Source: Chloroflexota bacterium (lineage in GTDB: Bacteria > Chloroflexota > Dehalococcoidia > UBA2979). From it: a stretch of DNA of 22,384 bases. Of the stretch, positions 1 through 8,623 are shown piece after piece. The stretch covers positions 1 through 22,384 of the forward strand of contig CANFFZ010000023.1 of assembly GCA_947446155.1 (NCBI GenBank), in the 5' to 3' direction. A program made the translations under genes and the position numbers. Within the stretch, counting starts at the first letter, position 1; each line of letters starts with the position of its first letter. The notes below the pieces were generated by a model. It was not told where the DNA came from, did no database searches, and saw only the letters and a list, made by a program, of their open reading frames with translations.

Positions 1-743
1 GGCAACCCCGGGCTCGGCGCGATCTCCACCAACTTCTGGTGCCGCCGCTGGATCGAGCAGTCGCGCTCGCCGAGGTGGATCACGGCGCCCGTGTGGTCGC
101 CCACCACCTGCACCTCGATGTGTCGCGCACGCTCCACGAGCCGCTCGATGTAGACCGCGCCGTTGCCGAAGGATGCCTTCGCCTCCGACTGCGCGCGCTT
201 CACCGCGTCCTCGATCTCGCTCGCGTCGCGCACCACGCGCATCCCGCGTCCGCCGCCGCCCGCGACTGCCTTCACGATCACTGGCGCGCCATTGAGGGAC
301 GCCATGAAGGCCCGTGCCGCCTCGGCGTCCACCTCGGCCAGTGTCCCCGGTAGCACCGGCACGCCCTCGGCCTCCGCGAGCGCGCGTGCCCGGATCTTGT
401 CGCCGAACAGTGCGAGGGCTTCCACGCTCGGCCCGACGAAGGTGAGCCCGCGCTCCGCGCAGCGCTTCGCGAAGCCAGCGTTCTCGCTCAGGAAGCCGTA
501 CCCCGGATGCACCGCGTCGCACCCGTTGGCGACCGCAGCCGCGACCACCTGTTCGATGTCGAGGTACGCCATCACGCCGGAGCCGGTCAGCGCGTGCGCC
601 TCGTCCGCCGCGCGGACGTGCAGCGCTCGATCCTCGTCCTCCGAGTAGATCGCCACCGAGCGGATTCCGAGGCCTGTCGCCGCCCGGATCACCCGGATCG
701 CGATCTCGCCACGGTTGGCCACCAACAACTTCGTCACCGGCAT
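1..743 (-). CDS. accC: Biotin carboxylase subunit of an acyl-CoA carboxylase (N-terminal 247 residues, cut by window edge)
   Basis: This is the ATP-grasp subunit that carboxylates biotin on a carrier protein, the first half-reaction of acetyl-, propionyl- or methylcrotonyl-CoA carboxylases. The protein opens MPVTKLLVANRGEIAIRVIR, the canonical biotin carboxylase N-terminus. Further on are the glycine-rich ATP loop (GGGGRGMRVV) and the block HLGERDCSIQRRHQKLVE, typical of the family. The ATG at 743-741 is preceded by GAGGGG six bases upstream. The C-terminal part, and any biotin-carrier fusion, lie outside the window, so the substrate and the choice between a free AccC and a fused PccA/McC-type subunit cannot be decided. 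It lies 39 bp after a pair of CoA-transferase genes on the same strand and is probably co-transcribed with them, which favours an acyl-CoA carboxylase in a degradation pathway over fatty-acid synthesis. That last point is inference. Confidence 0.93.
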   Translation of the reverse strand, partial: MPVTKLLVANRGEIAIRVIRAATGLGIRSVAIYSEDEDRALHVRAADEAHALTGSGVMAYLDIEQVVAAAVANGCDAVHPGYGFLSENAGFAKRCAERGLTFVGPSVEALALFGDKIRARALAEAEGVPVLPGTLAEVDAEAARAFMASLNGAPVIVKAVAGGGGRGMRVVRDASEIEDAVKRAQSEAKASFGNGAVYIERLVERARHIEVQVVGDHTGAVIHLGERDCSIQRRHQKLVEIAPSPGL

Positions 744-759
744 CCGACACCCCTCGCCA

Positions 760-781
760 GCCCGCCGAACCGCAGGCGGGC
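760..781 (-). other. Small intercistronic hairpin
   Basis: A 7-bp perfect inverted repeat (GCCCGCC/GGCGGGC, 8-nt loop) fills most of the gap between the CoA-transferase stop and the biotin carboxylase ribosome binding site. No T-tract follows, so it is not a convincing terminator. It could stabilise or separate the two parts of the message. Confidence 0.35.
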
Positions 782-782
782 G

Positions 783-2006
783 CTAGTGAATCACACCCTC
801 AGCCATCAGCCGGAAAACCTCGTCCTCAGACAGCCCCAGCAGCCCTCGATACACCGCCTCGTTGTGCTCCCCCATCCGAGGCGCCAGCCGCAGCGGGGGC
901 GACTCCCCGTCCAGCCGTCCCGGCTGCCGGTGCGTGGTGAACACCGGCCCACCGTCCCGTGAAACACCCTCGAAGTGCCTCGTAGAGAGGTGCGGGTCGC
1001 GGCTCACCATGTCTTCGAGGTCTTCGACGACCCCCGCCATGACCCCTCGAGCTTGGAGGAGATGCGTCAGTTCCCACGCGTCGAGGCCGGCCGTCCACGC
1101 TCCTACCTCGGCATCCAGGGCGTCCTCGTTCGCCTGCCGCGCCGCCAGCGTCGCGAACCGCCCGTCCGAGGCCAGATCGGGCCGTCCCATGGCCTCACAG
1201 AGGGCCTGCCACTCCTCCTCGGTACGGACAGCGATGACGCACCACCGGTCGTCCACCGCGCAGGGGTACGCCCCGTGCGGCGCCGCGTCCGCGGCCCGGT
1301 TCCCCCGAGGCGACTCGATATGTCCGTTCGCGGTGTAGTCGAGCATCGCTGGACCCAGCAGCGCGACGGTCGCCTCCATCTGTGCGAGATCGATGAACTG
1401 ACCCTCACCCGTGCGGTCTCGATGGATGAGTGCCGCTATCAGTGCGCTCACCGCGAAGTACGGCGTCGAGAAGTCGGAGTACAGCGGCGCCATCCCGACT
1501 GGCGGACGGCCGGGGAAGCCCATGTTGGTGCGCATCCCTCCGTAGCCGATGACACCATTCCCGTACGAGCCATAGCGGATGTACGGCCCGGTCGTCCCCA
1601 TGACCGGCATCGTCAGCATGATGCTGTCCGGCTTCACCGCCCGCAGGTCCTCGTACCCCAGCCCCCATCGGTCCATCCGGTCGCCCGTGAAGTTGTTCGC
1701 GACGATGTCCGAGTGCCGCACGATCTCCTTGGCCAGTTCGATCCCGCGAGGCGTCCCGAGGTTCAACAGCACCGACTACTTGTTCGTGTTGCAGTCGTTG
1801 AACACGCCGTTCGAGTCCACCGTCTGCTCCGCCGTCGGATGCACCCCCGTCAGGCGGATGGTGTCGAGGCGTGCGTGCGACTCGATCTTGATCACCTCGG
1901 CGCCGAAGTCCGCAAGCATCCGCGTCGTCGCCGGCCCCGCGATCAGCCACGAGAAGTCCGCGACTCGCACCCCTTCGAGTGGCAACGGTCGACTGTCGCT
2001 GCTCAT
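783..2006 (-). pseudogene. CaiB/BaiF family (type III) CoA-transferase interrupted by an in-frame TAG
   Basis: Type III CoA-transferases move CoA between acyl-CoAs and free acids through an aspartyl-CoA thioester. The reading frame runs from ATG 2006 to TAG 783-785, a normal family length (about 406 residues), but codon 77 (1776-1778) is TAG. The break falls inside a conserved block: NTNK, stop, then SVLLNLGTPRG, where homologues have an unbroken NxxKxSxxLNLxxPxG. The frame is the same on both sides, so the lesion is a substitution and not a frameshift. The likely catalytic Asp (YSDF, about residue 178, matching Asp169 of formyl-CoA transferase) and the ERTGEGQ-like region (DRTGEGQFIDL) lie after the stop. 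The gene overlaps the upstream CoA-transferase by ATGA, indicating translational coupling and perhaps a two-subunit enzyme. A restart at GTG 1772 would lack the N-terminal Rossmann half and is unlikely to work. A sequencing error is possible. Confidence 0.88.
1776..1778 (-). other. Premature in-frame amber codon
   Basis: TAG interrupts an otherwise intact CaiB/BaiF gene. The two other CaiB genes in the window have Arg at this position (NAGKRG and NRGKRS), and Leu is also common in the family. One base change from TTG, AAG, CAG or TGG would produce the stop. Confidence 0.9.
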
Positions 2007-3226
2007 ACGACGCCCTCCGTCACGAGCACTACGAGTTCGCCCTCGCTCATCCCCAGTAGCCCGAGGTACACCTCGCGGTTGTGCTCGCCGACGCCGGGCG
2101 CGCAGCGTTCGAGGGCTGCCGGCGTCTTGCTGTACTGGTACGGCGCAGCCGGCACCTCGATCTCTCGCCCCATTAAGGGGTGCGCGAGCGGTCGCCAGAA
2201 CCCGCGCGACCGCAGTTGCGGATCCTCGTGGAGGTCCTTGATGTCGTTCACCGGCATGACGAGGATCCGCCGTCGCTGTCCCTCATGGAACAACTGCTCG
2301 CGGGGATAGCGCGACGCGATGGCCTGGACCGCCGCCTCGACCTCGTCGGTGTGGGAGGCACGGAAGGCGGCGTCCTCGTACGCCCCATCGAGCACGGGCG
2401 TATCGATGCCTTCGTCACGGACCCACTCGACGAACGGAAACCAGCCGGGGCCGACGCCAACAGGGATGACGAACGAGACCCACAGGCCGTCGGCGCAGGT
2501 GAAGAGGTTGCGCAGGGCAGGAGGTGCGGAGAATCCGACGCGCTTCGGTACGCGGCCGTGCCATGTGTAGAAGTTCGCGTTCGCTGTCTGCACCGTCGCC
2601 ATCGCCATCGCGTCCTGCACGGAGACCTCGATGTGCCGCCCCCGCCGCTCCGAATCGCGCGCACGTCCCGCGAGCGCGATGAGCGTCGTCGCCACCAGCG
2701 CAGCCGAGGCGATGTGGTAGGCCTGCTCCGCGCCCGGCGCGATCGGCGGATCCTCCGGGAACCCGTTGAGGTACATCAGCCCACTCATTGCAACGCTCAC
2801 CAGGTCGTCCGCGCGGTACTGCGCCATCGGCCCCTCGCCGCCGAACGGTGTGAGGCTCGCGTACACCAGCCCCGGGTTCAGCTCGGCGAGCGCGACAGGG
2901 CTGAGGCCGAGTGCGTCCATCACACCCGGCGCTTCCGTCTCCAGCCAGATGTCGGCGATCACCGCGAGACGGCGCAGTACCTCGACGCCGCGCGGCGTGT
3001 GGGCATTGAGCGTGATCCCACGCTTCCCGGCGTTGAAGTGAAGGTGGTGCAGGCTCTCCGGGTGATCGGGATCATCGAGAAACGGCGGCCGCCGCGGGAT
3101 ACCATCACCACCCGGTGGCTCGACGCGGATCACGTCCGCCCCGAGTTCCGCGAGCATCCGTCCCGCGAACACCCCGGACTCCCCCGCGAGATCGATGACG
3201 CGCAGCCCCTCGAGCGGGCCGCTCAT
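2003..3226 (-). CDS. CaiB/BaiF family (type III) CoA-transferase
   Basis: The 407-residue protein has the usual family length and layout. An N-terminal Rossmann part ([20 protein letters not shown], then [11 protein letters not shown]) is followed by KRGITLN, the TPFGGEGP loop and a C-terminal [15 protein letters not shown] motif. It should transfer CoA between an acyl-CoA and a free carboxylic acid in the cytoplasm; the substrates cannot be told from sequence. The catalytic-Asp region reads [11 protein letters not shown] (residues 164-174), with Glu at 167 where many relatives have Asp. It may therefore be a weak or non-catalytic partner of the next gene, with which it shares a 4-bp ATGA overlap (2003-2006). 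It is the first gene of the minus-strand operon that continues to the biotin carboxylase. No strong ribosome binding site is visible before ATG 3226. The 65-bp gap to the divergent PAS gene must hold its promoter. Confidence 0.9.
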   Translation of the reverse strand: MSGPLEGLRVIDLAGESGVFAGRMLAELGADVIRVEPPGGDGIPRRPPFLDDPDHPESLHHLHFNAGKRGITLNAHTPRGVEVLRRLAVIADIWLETEAPGVMDALGLSPVALAELNPGLVYASLTPFGGEGPMAQYRADDLVSVAMSGLMYLNGFPEDPPIAPGAEQAYHIASAALVATTLIALAGRARDSERRGRHIEVSVQDAMAMATVQTANANFYTWHGRVPKRVGFSAPPALRNLFTCADGLWVSFVIPVGVGPGWFPFVEWVRDEGIDTPVLDGAYEDAAFRASHTDEVEAAVQAIASRYPREQLFHEGQRRRILVMPVNDIKDLHEDPQLRSRGFWRPLAHPLMGREIEVPAAPYQYSKTPAALERCAPGVGEHNREVYLGLLGMSEGELVVLVTEGVV

Positions 3227-3291
3227 CGTGGACGCTCGAAAGGCAATCGATCTCGCATCAGTCCCCCTGCGCGCGGCGTATCGTATCTGCC

Positions 3292-3759
3292 ATGACGAAC
3301 GACAATGCCTCGGAAAACACGATCTTCCGCACCATCCTCGAAGAGTCGCCGGAGGCCGTCGTCTTCGCCGACCGTGAAGGCATCGTCCGCTTCTGGAACC
3401 GAGGCGCGACCGAACTCTTCGGCCACACCGCCGAGGAGGCCGTGGGTCAGCGGATGGACATGATCATCCCGGAGAACCTGCGAGCCCGGCACTGGGAAGG
3501 CTACAAACGCGTCATGGTGCAGGGTGAGCCCTCGCGCTACGGCCGCCGCGACATGCTGAAGGTGCCCGCCCTGCGCAAGGATGGCACTCGCGTCTCCGTC
3601 GAGTTCACCCTGCTGCCCATCGAGCACCCCACCTACGGCCCGATCGCTGTCGCTGTCATCCGCGACGCCTCCGAGGCCTTCACGGAACTCCGTGACCTCC
3701 GCAATCGCCTCGCCGAAGCCGAGGCCCGCGCGGGGACGCCGCCACCCGCCACCTCGTAG
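3292..3759 (+). CDS. Single-domain PAS sensor protein
   Basis: The 155-residue soluble protein consists of one PAS domain (about residues 8-125) and a short charged helical tail (TELRDLRNRLAEAEARA, about 131-147) that could form a coiled coil before a proline-rich end. Recognisable PAS blocks are ESPEAVVFADREGIVRFWN, ELFGHTAEEAVGQ, the loop before ALRKDGTRVSVEFTL, and IAVAVIRDASE. PAS domains bind heme, flavin or small ligands, or mediate dimerisation. No kinase, GGDEF, HTH or other output domain is attached, so it must act through a partner protein or as a ligand-binding module. No clear Shine-Dalgarno site precedes ATG 3292; TATCGT at 3279-3284 sits eight bases before the start, so a leaderless message is possible. 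It converges on the next gene with only three bases between the two stop codons. The ligand is unknown. Confidence 0.88.
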   Translation: MTNDNASENTIFRTILEESPEAVVFADREGIVRFWNRGATELFGHTAEEAVGQRMDMIIPENLRARHWEGYKRVMVQGEPSRYGRRDMLKVPALRKDGTRVSVEFTLLPIEHPTYGPIAVAVIRDASEAFTELRDLRNRLAEAEARAGTPPPATS

Positions 3760-3762
3760 CGA

Positions 3763-5070
3763 TTAGGCGAGGTAGCCCAACTCCTTCGCGCTCGCAGTCA
3801 GTTCCTCGCGGAACTTCGGGTGGGCGAGGCCAATGATCCCCTTCGCGCGCTCGCGCGTGGACTTCCCCTTCAGGCACACCGCGCCGTACTCCGACACCAG
3901 CCAGTGCACCTCGGTGCGTGGCGTAGTGACGACAGCACCCGGACGCAGCGTCGGCACCACCCGCGACACGCTGCCGCTCTTCGCCGTCGAATAGAACGCG
4001 ATGATCGACTTCCCGTCGCGAGCCTCGAAGGCACCGCGTGCGTAGTCGTGCTGCCCACCCGTACCGCTGTACTGCGTCGTCCCCATCGACTCGGAACAGC
4101 ACTGCCCGGTCAGGTCAACCTCGATCGTTGAGTTCACCGAGATCAGCGTGTCGTTCTTCGCGATGTTCGACGGGTGGTTCGTGTAGGACACCGGGTGCGC
4201 CTCGATGTACGGATTGTCGTCCAGGAACTCGTACATCCGGCGCGTGCCCGCCGCGAACGTGTAGATCGCCTTGCCCGGATGGAACGTCTTCTTCGTCCCG
4301 TTCGCCACCCCCGACTCGACGAGGTCCACCATCGACTCGACGAACATCTCCGTGTGGATGCCGAGGTCGCGGTGCGCCATCAGGTTCTTCGCGACTGCGT
4401 TCGGCACCCCGCCGATCCCGAGTTGGATCGTGGCCCCGTTTGGGATCATCTCAGAGATGATCCGTCCCATCTCGGTGTCCTCTGCCTTCTCCGGCGGGAT
4501 CGGCAGCTCCGCCAGCGGCACGTGGTTCTCGATGACCGCCGAGACCTCAGACAGGTGCACCCACGAGTTCCCGTGGACACGCGGCATGTTGTTGTTCACC
4601 TCCGCGATCACCACGTTCGCCCGAGCGATCGCAGCCTTGTTCGTGTCCACGTTCACGCCGAGGCTCATGTACCCGTGGCGGTCCATCCGCGACACCGTCA
4701 CCATCGCTACTCCGACATCGAGGTATTCCTCGATCAGTCGAGGGATCTGGTGGAAGAACGCGGGCACTAGATGCGCCTGGCCCGCCTCGATCATCCCACG
4801 GTCAACACCGCTGGCGAACAGCGACTCCCAGTGGATGCGGTCGCGCAGGTCGGGCTGCAGCGTGCTGCGCGCGCTGGCACCGAGGGGCAGCAGCGCCGTC
4901 ATCCGCACATCGGTCAGCCCCCCGGCACGCGCGCGGTCGGCGACCGCCTGCAGCATCGCCGGTGGCTCACCAATGGCGCTCCCCTGCACGATCAGTGAGT
5001 GGTCCGGGATCAGTTCCGCCGCCTGCGAGGGCGTCCGTAACTTCCGCTGGTACTCGGCCTGCCAGTCCAT
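3763..5070 (-). CDS. Acetyl-CoA hydrolase/transferase family CoA-transferase (4-hydroxybutyrate CoA-transferase-like)
   Basis: This 435-residue family I type CoA-transferase resembles AbfT/Cat2, which exchanges CoA between acetyl-CoA and 4-hydroxybutyrate or other short acids. Visible landmarks are the CoA-binding glycine loop LGIGGVPNAV (217-226) and LGIHTEMFVESMVDL (236-250), whose Glu241 matches the glutamate that forms the acyl-enzyme anhydride and CoA thioester. The C-terminal half has GGQHDYARGA (a GGqxDF-like block) and the region around TPRTEVHWLVSEYG. Length matches the family (about 430-440). ATG 5070 has GGAGGT five bases upstream, and an extended -10 promoter lies about 46 bp upstream, so it probably has its own transcript. 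Four CoA-transferases fall in this window, and this one belongs to a family unrelated to the CaiB-type enzymes. The true acid substrate (4-hydroxybutyrate, butyrate, propionate, acetate) is open. Confidence 0.92.
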   Translation of the reverse strand: MDWQAEYQRKLRTPSQAAELIPDHSLIVQGSAIGEPPAMLQAVADRARAGGLTDVRMTALLPLGASARSTLQPDLRDRIHWESLFASGVDRGMIEAGQAHLVPAFFHQIPRLIEEYLDVGVAMVTVSRMDRHGYMSLGVNVDTNKAAIARANVVIAEVNNNMPRVHGNSWVHLSEVSAVIENHVPLAELPIPPEKAEDTEMGRIISEMIPNGATIQLGIGGVPNAVAKNLMAHRDLGIHTEMFVESMVDLVESGVANGTKKTFHPGKAIYTFAAGTRRMYEFLDDNPYIEAHPVSYTNHPSNIAKNDTLISVNSTIEVDLTGQCCSESMGTTQYSGTGGQHDYARGAFEARDGKSIIAFYSTAKSGSVSRVVPTLRPGAVVTTPRTEVHWLVSEYGAVCLKGKSTRERAKGIIGLAHPKFREELTASAKELGYLA

Positions 5071-5115
5071 CGCACACCTCCGCGCGCCCGCATGCTCGAG
5101 GCACGGCGCGGCGCT

Positions 5116-5124
5116 GTTATATCA
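5116..5124 (-). promoter_or_regulatory. Extended -10 promoter element for the 4HB-type CoA-transferase
   Basis: On the minus strand the sequence reads TGATATAAC, an extended -10 (TGnTATAAC, one mismatch to TATAAT) in an otherwise very GC-rich gap. No convincing -35 lies 16-18 bp upstream, as is common for extended -10 promoters. The predicted start is near 5109, leaving a leader of about 39 nt that contains GGAGGT (5076-5081). Confidence 0.45.
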
Positions 5125-5185
5125 CCGGCATCGAGGCATGAGATCGGCGCACGTAGCTCTCGGGGCTCAGCATGGCAGCACCGCG

Positions 5186-7033
5186 TCAGGCGCCCGCGAC
5201 CCCCGCGAGCGTCTGTGTGTCTGCGGCGTCAGCATCCGCGAACTGCTCTCGGTACAGCGAGGCGTACAGCCCGCCTTGTGCCAGCAGCGCCTCGTGCCGC
5301 CCGCGCTCGACAATCTGCCCGCGGTCGAACACGAGGATCTCGTCCGCCGCCACCACCGTGGACAGGCGGTGCGCGATCACGATCGTGGTGCGTCCACGCG
5401 CCAGCATCGCCGTCGCCTCGCGGATCTCACGCTCCAACCGGGAGTCGAGGGATGACGTCGCCTCGTCGAAGATGAGGATCGGCGGGTCCTTCAGGATCGC
5501 CCGCGCAATCGCCACTCGCTGCTTCTCACCGCCACTGAGGCGATAGCCGCGCTCGCCGACTTTCGTCTCCAGCCCCTCGGGCAGTCGCGCTACCAGGGCG
5601 CCGAGGCCTGCCGCCACAGCCGCTGCCTGGCACTCCTCGTCGCTCGCCGTGAAGCGCCCGTAGCGAATGTTGTCCATCAGCGACGTATGGAACAGGTAGG
5701 TCTCCTGCATCACTGTCCCGATCGTCGCGCTGATCGAGTCGAGCGTGACGTCGCGCAGGTCGTGACCATCGAGCGTGATCCGGCCCTCGGTCGGGTCGTA
5801 GTACCGCTGGAGCAGGTAGGTCACGGTGGTCTTCCCGGCCCCAGACGGCCCGACGAGCGCCACCATCCGCCCCGCCGGGATCTCGAACGTCACGTCCTCG
5901 AGCGCCGCCGCCGGCTCGCGGTATGCGAACCGCACGCCCTCGAACGCGACGGCGCCACGCGGCTGGGTGAGGCGTACCGAGTCTGGCCGGTCCTCGACCT
6001 CCACCGGCAGGTCGAGGTACTCGAAAATTCGTTCGACCACTGCGAGCGACGACAGCAGCGTCGTGTTCAGCCGCGCGATGCCCGCGAACGGCCCGAAGAC
6101 GCGCGTCGCCAGCATCGCGAACGTGACCACCGTCCCCACCGACAGGTCGCCGCCCACCACCGCGCGTCCACCCCACCAGTAGATCGCGCCCGGAATCAGC
6201 GCCCCAAACAGCGAGGTACCCATGTTGAACCAGCGGCCCGCCATCATCCGCCTGATCGAGAGCGTCCGCAGCGCGTCGTTCGACTGGCCGAACCGCGCCG
6301 CTTCGTGCGCCTGCCGTCCGAAGGTCTTCGTGAGCATCGCGCCCGACACCGAGAGCGTCTCTTCGAGGTGACTCGACATCCGCGCGGACTCTTCGTGCCA
6401 TTCGCCCATCAGCGCGCGCATGTGCCGTCCCACGCGCAGCGTGGGGTACACCCAGAACGGCAGCACCACCAGCGTCGCCAACGCCAGCCGCCAGTTCAGC
6501 GAGAACATCATCCCGAACGCGATGATGAGCGTGAACGAGTTGCCGAGGAACTCAGTGAACGTCCCCGTCACCGCCTGCTGTACCGCGTTCACGTCGGTCG
6601 AGAGCCGCGACAGGATCTCCCCCGTCCGTGTCGCCGTGTAGAACCGTACCGACAGCCGTAACAGGTGGTCGTGCAGTCGCATCCGCAGACGGTGCATCAC
6701 CCCCTGCCCGATCGCCTGGTTCACGAACGACTGCACCACCCCCAGGAGCGAAGACCCCACGACCGTGCCGAGGTACACCACCAGCAGCCGGTCGAGACTC
6801 GCGAGGTTCCCCCCGCCGGCCATCCGGTCCACCATCCGCCCCAGCACTCGCACCCCGATCAGGTCGAGCGCCGTCGTCGTCAGCAGCAGCAGGACCAGCG
6901 CCCCCATCGCCCACGCATACGGCCGGAACATCCCGGCGGTGCGACGCAGCAACATCGAGCGGTCGCCCTCGGGACGCCCCGCCGGCACTCGCCGTCCACC
7001 ACCGCCACCGCCGCCGCCGCCGCCCATCGCCAT
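5186..7033 (-). CDS. ABC exporter half-transporter (fused membrane and ATPase domains)
   Basis: The 615-residue protein has the B-family exporter architecture of MsbA, LmrA and BmrA. A six-helix transmembrane domain (about residues 30-340) is followed by a nucleotide-binding domain with all key motifs: Walker A GPSGAGKTT (near 394), Q-loop VMQETYLF, signature LSGGEKQR (near 499), Walker B ILIFDEATSSLDS and H-loop IVIAHRLST. It should act as a homodimer pumping a lipid, peptide or drug-like compound outward; the substrate is unknown and no accessory gene is adjacent. The N-terminus is odd, with ten glycines at residues 4-13 encoded by a GCC/CCG repeat before the basic stretch RRVPAGRPEGD. ATG 7033 has GAGGT six bases upstream. 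A frame-preserving downstream start would remove the glycine run, so the exact start is slightly uncertain. The membrane and ATPase domains are complete. Confidence 0.95.
   Translation of the reverse strand: MAMGGGGGGGGGGRRVPAGRPEGDRSMLLRRTAGMFRPYAWAMGALVLLLLTTTALDLIGVRVLGRMVDRMAGGGNLASLDRLLVVYLGTVVGSSLLGVVQSFVNQAIGQGVMHRLRMRLHDHLLRLSVRFYTATRTGEILSRLSTDVNAVQQAVTGTFTEFLGNSFTLIIAFGMMFSLNWRLALATLVVLPFWVYPTLRVGRHMRALMGEWHEESARMSSHLEETLSVSGAMLTKTFGRQAHEAARFGQSNDALRTLSIRRMMAGRWFNMGTSLFGALIPGAIYWWGGRAVVGGDLSVGTVVTFAMLATRVFGPFAGIARLNTTLLSSLAVVERIFEYLDLPVEVEDRPDSVRLTQPRGAVAFEGVRFAYREPAAALEDVTFEIPAGRMVALVGPSGAGKTTVTYLLQRYYDPTEGRITLDGHDLRDVTLDSISATIGTVMQETYLFHTSLMDNIRYGRFTASDEECQAAAVAAGLGALVARLPEGLETKVGERGYRLSGGEKQRVAIARAILKDPPILIFDEATSSLDSRLEREIREATAMLARGRTTIVIAHRLSTVVAADEILVFDRGQIVERGRHEALLAQGGLYASLYREQFADADAADTQTLAGVAGA
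7003..7025. repeat. GCC/CCG trinucleotide tract coding poly-glycine
   Basis: An almost pure GCC run, extended leftwards by CCACCACCGCCA, encodes the ten-glycine stretch at the start of the ABC exporter. Short triplet tracts can vary in length without changing frame. Confidence 0.7.
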
Positions 7034-7052
7034 CGTGCTACCTCACTGGTCC

Positions 7053-7080
7053 GTTACATCGAGCGTACACACAGCAGCAA
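7053..7080 (-). promoter_or_regulatory. Possible sigma-70-type promoter for the ABC exporter
   Basis: On the minus strand TTGCTG (7080-7075) and TGTAAC (7058-7053) are separated by 16 bp, giving four of six matches at each hexamer. The predicted start near 7046 leaves only a very short leader that still includes GAGGT (7044-7040). The match is weak. Confidence 0.3.
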
Positions 7081-7138
7081 CCGGCGCTGGGGCTGCGAGG
7101 CCAACCCGATCACCTCGGGACGCAGGAGATGAGCGGGG

Positions 7139-8618
7139 CTATGCGCCCTGGAGTGACCGCGCGGCCGCGCCACCAGCCGTGCGCCCGAAGACAGCGCCGG
7201 CCATGAGCCCCGTACCGCCCGGGTAGTTGTGGTAGAATAGCCCGCCAACGAGTTCCCCCGCCGCGTAGAGCCCCGGAATCGGACGATCCTCCGTGTCGAT
7301 GACCTGCGCGGTCTTCGCCTCGATCCGCAGGCCTCCGAACGTGAACGTGATCCCACACGTCACCGCGAACGCCACGTATGGCGGCTGGTCGAGCGGCAGC
7401 GCCCAGTTCGACTTCGGCGGGTCGATCCCCACCGTCCCCAGCCCGTCGAGGCGGGACGGGTCGTACGTACCCTCGCGAGTGGCGGCGTTGTACGCCTCGA
7501 TCGTGCGAACGAAGCCGCCGACGTCCACGCCCATGTCCGCCGCGAGTTCGTGGAGAGTCATCGCCTCGGACTTCGTGATTTCCTTGAAGCGGTACTCATC
7601 GCGCAGTCGCGCCACGGTCTGCTGGTCGAAGATCTGGAAGGCGACGCTGTGGGGTTGCTTCAGAATCTCGCGGCCGTACTTCGCGTAGGTGTAGTTGCGC
7701 AGGTCGGCACCCTCATCGACGAAGCGCTCGCCGTAGGCGTTCACGATCAGACCCAGCGGGTACGAGTGCTTCTGGTACAGGTCGCCGATCCGGCGGTTGC
7801 CCGTGGGCGGCGCGTTGAGGTCCCACGCCACCGCGTGCGCGGACGACCAATGGCCGTACGACTGCGCGCCGATGTCCAACGCCGCCTTGATCGCGTCACC
7901 CGTGTTGTGACGCGTCCCCCGCACCTTCGCCATCTCCCACCCGGTGCCGAGGTAGCGCGTCCGCATCTCGACGTTCGCCTCGAACCCACCGGCCGCCAGG
8001 ACCACCGCCCCCGCCTCGATCGTCTCGTGGCCCGCGACTGTCTTCACGCGGACGCCCGTGACACGTCCGGTGTTGTCCGTCACCAGCCCGTGCGCCTTTG
8101 CGCCGTAGCGCACCGCGATCCCGCGACGCTCCATCGAGGTGAACAGCGAGTCAGAGAGGCCCGCGCCACCGCCGACCGCTTCCGTGATCATGCCGCCCCA
8201 GAAGCGCAGTTTGCCGTCCACCTCGTACGCCTGGCGGCTGTACATCAGCACCCAGCGCATCCCGCCGTACTCGCGCATCCACTGCGCCGTCGGGTATGCG
8301 TTCTCGATCAGGGGGTCGACAAGCGTCGAATCGGCGTGGCCCTCGGTCACTCGGTAGAGGTCGTCCCGCATCGCCGAGGCCGGGTACGAGCCGACTTCGA
8401 TCCGGTCGACTTCAGCATCGCTCAGGTCGGGGATGAGACCACGGATGTCATCCAGGCCGTTGTAAGGGAAGCGGAAGCCGCCGCCGGTGAAGAAGGTGGC
8501 CCCCGCGCTCGCCCTCGTCCGCCTTCTCCAGCACGAGCACATCCGCGCACGCCTCGCGCGCCGCCAGCGCCGCACAAATCGCCGCGTTCCCGGCACCCAC
8601 CACGATCACGTCCGGCAC
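7139..8618 (-). pseudogene. TcuA-like FAD-dependent dehydrogenase (fumarate reductase flavoprotein family), frameshifted
   Basis: The protein resembles tricarballylate dehydrogenase TcuA and related soluble FAD dehydrogenases that oxidise or reduce carboxylic acids or ketosteroids. The N-terminus VPDVIVVGAGNAAICAALAA is an FAD Rossmann motif, followed by VLVLEKADEGERGG. The frame then breaks and resumes as TFFTGGGFRFPYNG. The C-terminus has FTFGGLRIEAKTAQV, IPGLYAAGELVGG and FYHNYPGGTGL, typical of TcuA-like enzymes. Restoring two bases at 8498-8499 gives ERGGNTFFTGG, the family consensus, and a protein of 493 residues, the expected size. The start is GTG 8618, chosen because AGGAGG (8624-8629) lies five bases upstream; the overlapping ATG at 8620 hits a stop after four codons. 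As read, translation would end shortly after the shift. A two-base deletion next to a run of five G residues could be real or a sequencing error. Confidence 0.87.
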
Positions 8619-8623
8619 ATCGG

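Noticed and set aside
1776..1778. Amber recoding (pyrrolysine or suppressor) as explanation for the internal TAG
   Set aside because: TAG ends several other genes in the window (at 783, 3757, 7139, 16441 and 22265), and the residue is not one where relatives have an unusual amino acid.
975..2309. A long plus-strand frame opposite the CoA-transferase pair
   Set aside because: Arg/His/Val-rich antisense frame with no motif. The minus strand carries clear CaiB homology through the whole stretch.
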